Below the pieces are notes generated by a model. That model saw nothing but the letters and a program-made list of their open reading frames with translations. It did no database searches and was not told the origin of the DNA. From Thermoanaerobaculia bacterium (lineage in GTDB: Bacteria; Acidobacteriota; Thermoanaerobaculia; Multivoradales; JAHZIX01), in the NCBI GenBank assembly GCA_027069135.1, contig JALXFE010000404.1:1-45771 (forward strand): a stretch of 45,771 nt of DNA, given 5' to 3'. This document shows, in pieces, positions 10,252 through 31,700 of the stretch (position 1 is its first letter; each line of letters starts with the position of its first letter). A program made the position numbers and the translations under genes.

Positions 10252-10255
<4 letters not shown>
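7790..10255 (+). CDS. Penicillin-acylase-family Ntn hydrolase, membrane-anchored
   Basis: The 821-residue protein starts at GTG with a GGGGAG upstream. A very basic N-terminus (RRRLRRG) is followed by one hydrophobic segment at about residues 25-47, so the enzyme is probably anchored in the inner membrane and faces the periplasm. The family is made as a precursor that cleaves itself so that a Ser becomes the N-terminal nucleophile of the beta chain; here that is Ser278 in GASNAWAL (nt 8621). The conserved DMHLPLTVPNLWY segment and the oxyanion-type NANN (residues 519-522) are also present, so it should be active. Relatives hydrolyse amide-linked acyl groups, for example PvdQ, which removes the fatty acyl chain from pyoverdine precursors. 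Its stop overlaps the NRPS start (ATGA), implying translational coupling. A role in trimming a lipidated peptide is inferred; a beta-lactam or acyl-homoserine-lactone substrate cannot be excluded. Confidence 0.92.
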
Positions 10256-23777
<13,522 letters not shown>

Positions 23778-23781
<4 letters not shown>

Positions 23782-25166
23782 ACGACCGACCGGACATGAA
23801 GGTGGAGGGGGCGGCACGCGACGAAGGCCGTCGACTGGGAAAGCGGGGATTCCTGCTTTTCTGCCTGGCCCAATCCCTCTCTCAATTGGGCTCCGCATTG
23901 AGCGCCTTTGCCATTGCAATCTGGATCTACCAGGACACCGGTAGCGTCACCCGTCTGGCCATGTTCTATCTGGCAGGAGCCGTACCGGCTCTGATCGTCC
24001 TGCCCTGGGCCGGGAAGTGGGTAGATCGTTTCGATCGCCGCTGGATCATCCTCATCTGCGACGGCTTGGCCGGATCTCTCTCGGGCGTCCTGGTGGTGCT
24101 CTTTTGGATGGATTGGATTCGCCTCTGGCAGCTGCTGCTCATCATCGCTATATCCACGGCGTTGTCTCAGATCCAATACCTGGCCTATTCCGCCTCGATT
24201 TCTTCCATCGTGACTCGCGACCTTCTGGCGCGGGCCAATGGCATGGTACAGACTGGTCAGTCCATCGCCCTCTTGTTGGCACCCCTCATCGCCGGGGTCC
24301 TGCTGGGACGGGTGGGGGTCCACGGGGTGCTGCTGGCAGACCTGGCCACCATGAGCCTTGCGTTGTTGGTGTGGGTTTTCTTGCGCATCCCCAAGCCCGT
24401 GGGCGATCCCGAGGAGGAGAAGGAGTCCAAGACGAGCCTGGAAGAGCTCCTTTTCGGCTATCGATATATCCGCCGTCACCGTGGGTTCCTGGTCCTCCTA
24501 GGCCTCTTCGCCGTGCTGAATCTCGCCGGAGGCATGGTGCAGACCTTGTTTACACCCTTGATCTTGGGATTTGCCTCCGAGAAAGTCCTGGGTGCCATCG
24601 TTTCTTTGGTCAGCGTTGGAGTGTTGGCCGGGGGTCTCGGAATGAGCTTCTGGGGAGGACCTCGCCGGCGAATGGCCGGGATTGCGATCTTCGCCGCGGC
24701 CCAGGGAGCCTTCCTGGTGGCCGGAGGGATCTGGCCTCGGGCCGTACCGGTGGCTGTGGCGGGGTTTCTATTCATGGCCTGCAGTCCGATCATCGCGAGT
24801 CTCAGCGCCACGATTTGGCAATCCAAGGTCCCTGCAGCCATTCAAGGGAAAGTCTTCTCGGTCCGTAGTCTCCTGGCGACTTCTTCTTCCCCGGTGGCCT
24901 TCGCTTTGGCAGGGCCCCTGGCCGACCGGGTCTTCGAGCCCCTCATGGCAGAAGGGGGAGCCTGGGCAGGGACCGTCGGCAGGTGGATCGGAGTGGGCAA
25001 GGGGCGGGGCATCGGACTTCAATTCATCGCTCTCGGTCTGATGGTGCTGGTGGCGGTGGCTCTGGCGTGGCGAAGTCGAGCCCTACGAGGCTTGGAGGAA
25101 GATATCCCCGATGCGCCTCGAACGGCCGAGGAGGAGGTCGGCGAGATTCGTCTCGCCGAGACCTAA
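23778..25166 (+). CDS. MFS transporter, probable product exporter
   Basis: The protein has 462 residues. The ATG overlaps the NRPS stop as ATGA and has AAGGAG 8 nt upstream (23764-23769), which decides the start; the frame stays open further upstream, but only in the shadow of the NRPS. About 11-12 hydrophobic segments are visible, with an MFS-type loop between helices 2 and 3 (GKWVDRFDRRWI) and a long charged loop mid-protein (DPEEEKESKTSLEE). The sequence resembles MFS_3/EntS-like drug or siderophore exporters that accompany NRPS genes. Being the last gene of the acylase-NRPS operon suggests it moves the peptide or its precursor out of the cytoplasm, towards the membrane-anchored acylase. 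The substrate is inferred from context only. Confidence 0.88.
25139..25158 (+). terminator. GC-rich hairpin at the end of the MFS gene (weak terminator/attenuator candidate)
   Basis: CGGCGAG (25139-25145), a 6-nt loop and CTCGCCG (25152-25158) form a perfect 7-bp stem ending just before the MFS stop codon. No T-run follows, so it is not a standard intrinsic terminator. It could reduce read-through into the next operon segment. Confidence 0.25.
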
Positions 25167-25192
25167 TGACGTGGTTGGGTCAGCGGAGATTA

Positions 25193-25213
25193 CTTTGAAA
25201 ATGTTTTCGAAAG
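25193..25213. promoter_or_regulatory. AT-rich near-palindrome upstream of the extender-unit genes
   Basis: In the 63-nt gap between the MFS gene and the hydroxyacyl-CoA dehydrogenase gene, CTTTGAAAA (25193-25201), TG and TTTTCGAAAG (25204-25213) form an inverted repeat with one unpaired C. It lies about 17 nt before the ATG at 25230, beside the RBS region (GGAGAG). It could be an operator or a small mRNA hairpin. No -35/-10 pair of quality was seen. Confidence 0.3.
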
Positions 25214-25229
25214 CGGAGAGAGAAGAAAG

Positions 25230-26096
25230 ATGAAATTTTCCAGAGTAGGCGTGGTCGGTGCCGGGGTCATGGGGGTGGGTGTAGCCCAGAACCTGGCCCA
25301 GACGGATCACGATGTCGTATTGGTCGATATATCCGAGGCGCAGTTGGGAAGGGCTGAGAAGGAGATCCGGAAGAACATCCGGATGCAGGGATTCTTCCGG
25401 AAAGGGCCGGCTACGGCGAACGCTGACGAGGTCCTCGCCCGGATTTCCATGACGACGAAGGACGGGGATCTGGGAGATGTGGAGTTCCTCGTCGAGAACG
25501 TCGTAGAGAAGTGGGAGGTCAAGGAGCCGGTCTATCGTCGAATCGACGAGATATGTCCGAAAGAATGTATTTTCGCGGTCAATACCTCAGCGATTTCTAT
25601 TACACGGATGGCATCTGTGACCCAGCGTCCCGATCGCGTGGTCGGAATGCACTTTATGAATCCGGTTCCCCTGAAATCGATGACGGAAGTCATCCGGGGT
25701 TTCCATACTTCGGAGGAGACTCTTCAAGGGGCATTGGAGTTCCTCGGGGAGATGGGGAAGGAAGGCGTGGTGGTCAACGATATGCCGGGTTTCGTCTCCA
25801 ATCGGGTCTTGATGTTGACGATCAACGAGGCGATCTTTCTCGTCCAGGATCAAGTGGCCTCGGCTCAGGATGTAGACCGGATCTTCAAGGGCTGCTTCGG
25901 ACACAAGATGGGCCCCCTGGAGACGGGAGACCTCATCGGTCTCGATACAATTCTCGATTCCCTCTTGGTGCTTTACGAGAGCTATAACGACGATAAATTT
26001 CGCCCCAGCCCGCTGCTCAAGAAGATGGTCTATGCCGGACTTCTGGGCCGCAAAAGCGGCAAGGGATTCTATGAATACGGAGACACCTTGGCTTAG
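25230..26096 (+). CDS. 3-hydroxyacyl-CoA dehydrogenase-like, hydroxymalonyl-ACP pathway (FkbK/AsmK type)
   Basis: The protein has 288 residues, the usual size for 3-hydroxybutyryl-CoA dehydrogenases. The N-terminal Rossmann fold shows GVVGAGVMGVGVAQ at about residues 6-19 and an acidic residue after the second strand (VLVDIS). The central ENVVEKWEVK and HFMNPVPL stretches and the C-terminal NDMPGFVSNRVLM and GHKMGPLETGDLIGLD segments are family hallmarks. In methoxymalonyl- and hydroxymalonyl-ACP pathways this enzyme oxidises the ACP-bound glyceryl unit together with the acyl-CoA dehydrogenase. It is first in a four-gene set with matching ACP, dehydrogenase and FkbH genes, which is what points to this role rather than fatty acid metabolism. 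Base composition falls from here through the ACP gene relative to the NRPS genes. Confidence 0.9.
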   Translation: MKFSRVGVVGAGVMGVGVAQNLAQTDHDVVLVDISEAQLGRAEKEIRKNIRMQGFFRKGPATANADEVLARISMTTKDGDLGDVEFLVENVVEKWEVKEPVYRRIDEICPKECIFAVNTSAISITRMASVTQRPDRVVGMHFMNPVPLKSMTEVIRGFHTSEETLQGALEFLGEMGKEGVVVNDMPGFVSNRVLMLTINEAIFLVQDQVASAQDVDRIFKGCFGHKMGPLETGDLIGLDTILDSLLVLYESYNDDKFRPSPLLKKMVYAGLLGRKSGKGFYEYGDTLA

Positions 26097-26112
26097 GTAG
26101 GAAGAATCGAAT

Positions 26113-26364
26113 ATGGCTACCAAAAAGGAAAAAATTAAAGAATTTCTCGCGAAGTTCTTTCGCAACCATGTATTGGCGGATGACGAAGATATCTTCGCTC
26201 TGGGCTTTGTGAATTCTCTGTTGGCGATGCAATTGGTGGGCTTTGTCGAGAAAGAGTTTGGTATCACCATCGAGGACGATGATCTCGACTTCGAGAATTT
26301 CCGCACGGTCAACAATATTGAAGCTCTGGTAGGACGAAAGGAGGCGGCCCGTGTCAGTGCTTGA
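26113..26364 (+). CDS. Discrete acyl carrier protein for hydroxymalonate (FkbJ/AsmL type)
   Basis: This is an 83-residue acidic protein typical of stand-alone ACPs. The phosphopantetheine site is Ser35 in GFVNSLLAMQL (nt 26215). The NSL in place of the usual DSL is characteristic of the ACPs that carry the glyceryl/hydroxymalonyl unit in FkbJ-like systems. It sits between the two dehydrogenases that act on the tethered substrate. Its 3' end overlaps the next gene by 14 nt, implying coupling. The first 100 nt have about 41% GC by hand count, far below the neighbouring synthetases, and Lys/Ile/Asn AAA/ATT/AAT codons are frequent. Confidence 0.92.
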   Translation: MATKKEKIKEFLAKFFRNHVLADDEDIFALGFVNSLLAMQLVGFVEKEFGITIEDDDLDFENFRTVNNIEALVGRKEAARVSA

Positions 26365-27529
26365 AGCGACACCGGCGGCAGCCGGCGTGGAAGGAATCTG
26401 CCTCGGCTTGACGGAGGAGCAAAGGAAGTCTCGGGCGGAGTTTCGAGCCTTCGCGGAATCAGAGGTCGCCCCCTACGCCGGTCAGTGGGACCGAGACGCC
26501 CGGGTCCCCGATGAGCTATTGGAAGAGCTCAAGAACCGGGGATATCTGGCTGCGCCCCTGGCCCAGGAACAGGGAGGCCGGGGAATGGACGCCGTCACCT
26601 ACGGTCTGCTGACGGCAGAGCTCGGGCGGGCTTGCTCCTCGACGCGTTCGTTGCTGACCGTTCACGACATGGCGGTGGTGGCTCTAGCCCGTTGGGGGAA
26701 GCCGCCCCTCAAAGAGCGATACCTCCCCGCGATGGCAGAGGGTTCCCTCCTCGGTGCTGTCGCCCTGTCCGAACCCAATATCGGGAGTGCTGCCACCCAG
26801 GTGGAGACCACCGCCCGCAAAGTGGGTGAGGAGTATGTCCTGGACGGCGAGAAGTGCTGGATCACTTTCGGGCAGGTGGCCGACGTCTTCTTGCTCCTCG
26901 CCCAGCTGGAGGGCAAACCCACAGCCTTTTGGGTTCCCGCGGATGCTCCGGGCCTCAAGCGCTATGACAACGATCTGGTGATGGGAACACGGGCGGCACG
27001 GTTGGCCCGCCTCGAGCTCTCCGATTGCCGTATCCCCGGCGACCATATCTTGGGCCGGCAAGGCTTTGGTTTCACCTACGTCTTGAACTACGCCCTGGAC
27101 CTGGGCCGCTACAGCGTGGCCTGGGGCTCCGTCGGCATTGCCGAGGCCTGCCTCGAGGCCAGCCTGGACTACACCTCTCAACGGATGCAGGGGGGCGCCC
27201 TGCTCTGCGAGCACCAATTGGTGCAACGGCGATTGACCGACATGATCGCCGATTCGAGAGCTGCCCGGCTGCTCTGTTACCGGGCGGGATACCTCCGCCA
27301 GTTGGGCGAGCCAGCAGCGGTGCAGGAGACCAAGATTGCAAAGTACTTTGCTTCTCGGGCCGCCAACCGCTGTGCCAATAGCGCCGTCCAACTCCATGGC
27401 GCCAACGGCACCACCGACAACTACCCCGTAGCCCGGTATCTGCGGGACGCCAAGGTGATGGAGATCATCGAGGGCAGCACGGAGATTCAGCAGATCATCA
27501 TTCCCAGGGTCCGTCCGGAAGAGTTCTAA
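26351..27529 (+). CDS. Acyl-CoA dehydrogenase-like flavoprotein (FkbI/AsmN type)
   Basis: The protein has 392 residues, normal for the acyl-CoA dehydrogenase family. It starts at a GTG inside the ACP gene; the ACP sequence upstream contains GGAGG as the likely RBS. Family features include the N-terminal helical region, the flavin-binding stretch around ALSEPNIGSAATQVETTA, and the C-terminal HGANGTTDNYPVARYLRDAKV and IIEGSTEIQQIII segments. In FkbI-like systems it dehydrogenates the glyceryl/tartronate-semialdehyde unit on the discrete ACP to give the 2-hydroxymalonyl thioester. The gene order dehydrogenase-ACP-dehydrogenase-FkbH fixes the role well; the sequence alone would not distinguish it from a catabolic enzyme. 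Confidence 0.9.
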   Translation: MSVLEATPAAAGVEGICLGLTEEQRKSRAEFRAFAESEVAPYAGQWDRDARVPDELLEELKNRGYLAAPLAQEQGGRGMDAVTYGLLTAELGRACSSTRSLLTVHDMAVVALARWGKPPLKERYLPAMAEGSLLGAVALSEPNIGSAATQVETTARKVGEEYVLDGEKCWITFGQVADVFLLLAQLEGKPTAFWVPADAPGLKRYDNDLVMGTRAARLARLELSDCRIPGDHILGRQGFGFTYVLNYALDLGRYSVAWGSVGIAEACLEASLDYTSQRMQGGALLCEHQLVQRRLTDMIADSRAARLLCYRAGYLRQLGEPAAVQETKIAKYFASRAANRCANSAVQLHGANGTTDNYPVARYLRDAKVMEIIEGSTEIQQIIIPRVRPEEF

Positions 27530-27545
27530 CCAGAGGAGGCTTGAG

Positions 27546-28616
27546 ATGAGCATGCCTGAGACGGCACCGGTAGCAACCGAGAGCCCCAGCCAACAGGCCA
27601 TCAAGGTGTTGGTCTGGGACCTGGACAATACTTTGTGGGATGGAACCCTTTTGGAAGGCGACGACGTGCGTCTGCGTCCCGGGGTGCAAGAGCTTCTCGA
27701 AATTCTCGACAAGCGTGGAATTCTCCAATCCATCGCCAGCAAGAACGATCATGGAGCAGCGATGGCGAAGCTCGAGGAGCTTGGAGTCGCGGAGTACTTT
27801 CTCTATCCGCAGATCCATTGGAGCTCGAAAGCGGCCAGTGTCGAGAAGATCGCCAAGACCATCAATATCGGTCTGGACACGGTGGCGTTCCTGGATGATC
27901 AACCTTTCGAGAGAGATGAGGTCAACCATTCCTTTCCCATGGTCCTGACTCTGGACGCCAACGAGGTCTCTGCACTGGCGGGACGAAAAGAGTTCTCGCC
28001 ACGGTTCATCACCGATGAATCCGCCCTACGCCGCTCCATGTACCAGGCGGACGAGCGGAGGAATGCGGCGGAAGGAGACTTCGTCGGACCCCAGGAGGAT
28101 TTTCTGGAAGATCTCGAGATGAAGTTCATTCTGGGTCCTGCCCAGGAGGAGGACCTCAAACGGGCGGAGGAGTTGACGGTCCGGACCCACCAATTGAATA
28201 CCACCGGCTATACCTACAGCTACGATGAGCTGGCAGGGTTTCGAGACTCGGAAGATCATCTCCTCCTCGTCGCCGGTCTCGACGATCGCTACGGCACCTA
28301 CGGCAAGATCGGTCTGGCCCTGGTGGAGAAGGGAGCCCAGGCCTGGACTATCAAATTGCTCCTGATGTCCTGCCGGGTCATGTCCCGGGGGGTCGGGACG
28401 ATCCTCCTCAACCACATCCTCCATCTTGCTAAAGAAGCGGGAGTCAAGGTCCGAGCGGAATTTCTTTCCAACGATCGCAATCGGATGATGTTGATTACCT
28501 ATAAGTTCGGTGGGTTTCGCGAGATCGACCGTACCGGTGATCTCATTCTTTTCGAGAACGATCTCGAAAGAATCCAACCCTTTCCCAGCTACGTCGATGT
28601 CGTAGTGACCGGATGA
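27546..28616 (+). CDS. FkbH-like HAD-superfamily glyceryl-ACP loading enzyme
   Basis: The protein has 356 residues and starts at an ATG with GAGGAGG about 6 nt upstream. The HAD motif is VWDLDNTLWDGT with Asp25 and Asp27. The SKNDHGAA and FLDDQPFERDEV segments are typical of FkbH proteins, and the C-terminal half (RTHQLNTTGYTYS onward) is the GNAT-like portion of this family. FkbH-type enzymes take 1,3-bisphosphoglycerate, remove a phosphate and load the glyceryl group onto the discrete ACP, the first step towards hydroxymalonyl-ACP. It is the last gene of the set, and 89 nt separate it from the PKS hybrid. No FkbG-like O-methyltransferase is in the window, so the expected extender is hydroxymalonyl- rather than methoxymalonyl-ACP unless that gene is elsewhere. 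Confidence 0.93.
   Translation: MSMPETAPVATESPSQQAIKVLVWDLDNTLWDGTLLEGDDVRLRPGVQELLEILDKRGILQSIASKNDHGAAMAKLEELGVAEYFLYPQIHWSSKAASVEKIAKTINIGLDTVAFLDDQPFERDEVNHSFPMVLTLDANEVSALAGRKEFSPRFITDESALRRSMYQADERRNAAEGDFVGPQEDFLEDLEMKFILGPAQEEDLKRAEELTVRTHQLNTTGYTYSYDELAGFRDSEDHLLLVAGLDDRYGTYGKIGLALVEKGAQAWTIKLLLMSCRVMSRGVGTILLNHILHLAKEAGVKVRAEFLSNDRNRMMLITYKFGGFREIDRTGDLILFENDLERIQPFPSYVDVVVTG
28545..28573. repeat. Inverted repeat near the 3' end of the FkbH-like gene
   Basis: ATTCTTTTCGAGA (28545-28557), the 4-nt loop ACGA and TCTCGAAAGAAT (28562-28573) form a 12-bp stem with one bulged T, 43 nt before the stop codon. It is not followed by a T-run. It could be an mRNA processing or attenuation element between the small genes and the very long PKS message. 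Confidence 0.45.
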
Positions 28617-28705
28617 GATCTCCGAGGTGAGCGATTTCGGTTCGGACACTCTCCTCATTTGTTTTTGACTCGCCTTTCGAGGCATTTTCTTGATCGAGGT
28701 CTCTT

Positions 28706-31700
28706 GTGACATTGCGCCGAATCACCGCTGAAGAGGAAGCCTTCGAAGGGAGGCCGTTGATAGATCTATTTCTGGAACGCTCTACGAGCACACCCGTTCG
28801 GGCCGCCTACACCTTCCTGGAGGAGGACGGGGCCGCCCGGACCTGGACCTTCGGTGAGTTGGGAGAGAAGGTCCGGGGCATCGGACGAAGGCTCGAAGAG
28901 CAAGGGTTGCGGGGGGAGCGAGCCCTGCTGCTCTACCCACCGGGGCTTGAGTTCATCGCCGCCTTCCTCGCCTGTCTGGCGTCGGGAGTCGTCGCCGTTC
29001 CGGCCTATCCCCCGGGCTCCCGGCGTACCTTGCCCAGAGTGCGAGCCATCGCCCGGGACGCCCAGCCGGCGGTGGCATTGACAACCCGCGTCCACCTGGA
29101 AAAGTTCGAGAAGCTCTCCTCGAAGGCGCCGGAGCTTGCGCCGGTCCGGTGGCTGGCCACGGACGACGTGGCGGTGGAATCGGATGTTCTGTGGACGCCG
29201 AGGCCCCCAGGCTCCGACGACTTGGCCTTTCTTCAGTACACCTCCGGCTCGACCTCGACCCCCAAGGGGGTGATGATCTCCCACGGGAATCTGGCCCACA
29301 ACGAGGAGATGATCCACCGTGCCTTCGGCACCACGGAGGAGTCGGTCATCGTCGGTTGGCTGCCCCTCTACCACGACATGGGCTTGATCGGGAACGTCCT
29401 CCAACCCCTCTACCTGGGGGCCCGTTGCATCCTGATGGCACCGGTGACCTTCCTGCGTCAACCGCGCCGATGGTTGGAGGCCATCACGACCTACCGGGGA
29501 ACCACCAGCGGAGCCCCAAATTTTGCCTACGAGCTCTGCGTGCGCCGGATTCCTAAAGAGGAGCGTCAGGGGTTGGATCTTTCCTCCTGGTCCCTGGCCT
29601 TCAGCGGTGCCGAACCGGTGCGCGGCGAGACCCTGAAGCGTTTCGCCACTTCCTTCGCCCCCCAAGGTTTTCGCCCCCAGGCCTTCTATCCCTGCTATGG
29701 CCTGGCGGAGGGAACCCTCCTGGTGACCGGAGGCTCCAGCCGGACGGCACCCCGGGTGGACTGCTTTCTCGCCGAGGGGTTGGAGGCGGGCCGGGGGGAG
29801 AAGGTCGAGGAAGGCCTGGAGGAGGTCCCGGCGAAGGGGCGGCTCCTGGTGAGTTGCGGCCGAACCTGGGGCGGCCAGCGGATGGAGATCGTGGATCCGG
29901 AATCCCGACAGCCTTGCCCCGCGGGGCAGGTGGGGGAGATCTGGGTCTCCGGCCCGAGCATCGCCCAGGGCTATTGGCAGCAGGAAGATCTGACCCGGCA
30001 GGATTTCGGCGCTCGGCTGGCCAATGAAGGGGGTGCCAATGAGAGGGGTGCCAATGAGAGGGATGCCAATGAGGCCTTCCTGCGCACCGGAGACCTGGGA
30101 TTCTTCGAGGATGGTGAGCTCTTCGTCACCGGTCGCATTAAGGATCTGATCATCCTGCGGGGACGCAATCACTACCCTCAGGATCTCGAGTTAACGGTGG
30201 ATGCCTGCCACCCGGAGCTTCGGCCCGGCTGCGGTGCCGCCTTCTCCGTGGAGGTGGAGGGCGAGGAACGCCTGGTCGTCGTCCAGGAGCAGGTGCGCCG
30301 GCCTTCTCAAACCGATTTCGAAGCGATCGCGGGCACGGTGCGGGAGGCTCTGGCCCGGGAGCACGAGGTGCGCCTCGAGGAGCTGGTAGTGGTGCGCTGG
30401 GGCAGCATACCCAAGACTTCCAGTGGAAAGATCCAACGGCGGGCCTGCCGGGAGGCCTATCTGGCCGGGGAGCTGGCGGTGGTGGGCCGTGGGGGTGCAG
30501 GAGCCCCGGCGTCGGCACCCCAAAGCCTGGGCTCGGACCTCGATAGCGAGATCCTGGATGGCACAGCTTTACGTGATCTTCCCGAGAGCGAGAGGCCGGA
30601 AGCCCTGGCTCGGATCCTCCGAGCGAAGGTGGCAGAAGTGTTGCGCGTGGCCCCCGGTGGCATCCCCGGGGATGTTCCCCTGACCGCCTTGGGAATCGAT
30701 TCTCTGGCGGCGGTGGAGCTCCAGCAGGCGGTCCAGGATTCGGTGGGCCTGGAGCTTTCCCTGGGGCGTCTGTTGGAAGGTGCCAGGATTTTCGATCTCG
30801 TCCGGGAGATCGAGGACCGGTGGCAGGACATCGCCCCATCGAGCTCTCAAGGGCCCCGGGCGAGGGGACCGTCCAAGCCCGGAGAGTTTCCTCTCTCCCG
30901 GGGGCAGGAGGCCCTCTGGTTCCTGCAACAGGTCTCGCCGGACGAGACGGCAACCCAGATCGCCGCGGCGGTGGACATTCACGGAAACCTCGACGCCAGC
31001 GCCTTGCGCCGGGCTGTCAAGGAGCTCTCCCAGCGGCATTCGGAGCTCCGGACGACCTTCCGCTCCCGGGCCGGGGAGCCCGTCAAGGTGTTGCATGGAG
31101 AGCTCGAACCGGAGATTACCTTCGAGGCGGCGGAGTCCCTTTCGCAGCTCGAGGTGGAGGAGTTTCTCGAAAGGGAGGCCCATCGGCCCTTCGATCTTGT
31201 CCGGGGGCCCCTGCTGCGCCTCCACCTCCTGCGGCGGGGAGAGACGCAACATATTCTGCTCCTGGTGATCCACCACCTAGTGACGGATTTCTGGTCCCTC
31301 TCGGTGTGGTTCGAGGAATTGCGGCAGCTCTACGAAACGCCGGGCTCCCCCTTGCCGGACCTACCGCTGGCCTACGACGACACGGTGCGTTGGCGCGAGG
31401 AGCTTCTTGCGGGAAGCGTCGGCACCGAGAGCTGGGACTTCTGGGCTGAGACCCTGCAGGGCCCCTTGCCGGATCTGGAATTGCCGACGGATCGGCCCCG
31501 GCCACCGGTACAAAGCTCCGCCGGAGATGATCGACGGCTACACCTGGATCGGCAGACTTCGGAGGCCCTCGGGGAGCTGGCCCAGGGGAGCGGGAGCACC
31601 CTCTTCACCCTTCTGGCGGCGGGACTCCTGGCCCTGCTGCACCGCCACAGCGGTCAAGATCGCCTCCTCCTGGGCACACCCACCGCGGGACGCACGGATT

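Noticed and set aside
25230-27529. Fatty acid beta-oxidation operon
   Set aside because: The discrete NSL-type ACP and the FkbH-like enzyme in the same run show that the two dehydrogenases belong to hydroxymalonyl-ACP formation.
28617-28705. Promoter TTGACT near 28663 ahead of the PKS hybrid
   Set aside because: The -10 position at 17-nt spacing reads TCTTGA, only two matches; too weak to list as a feature.
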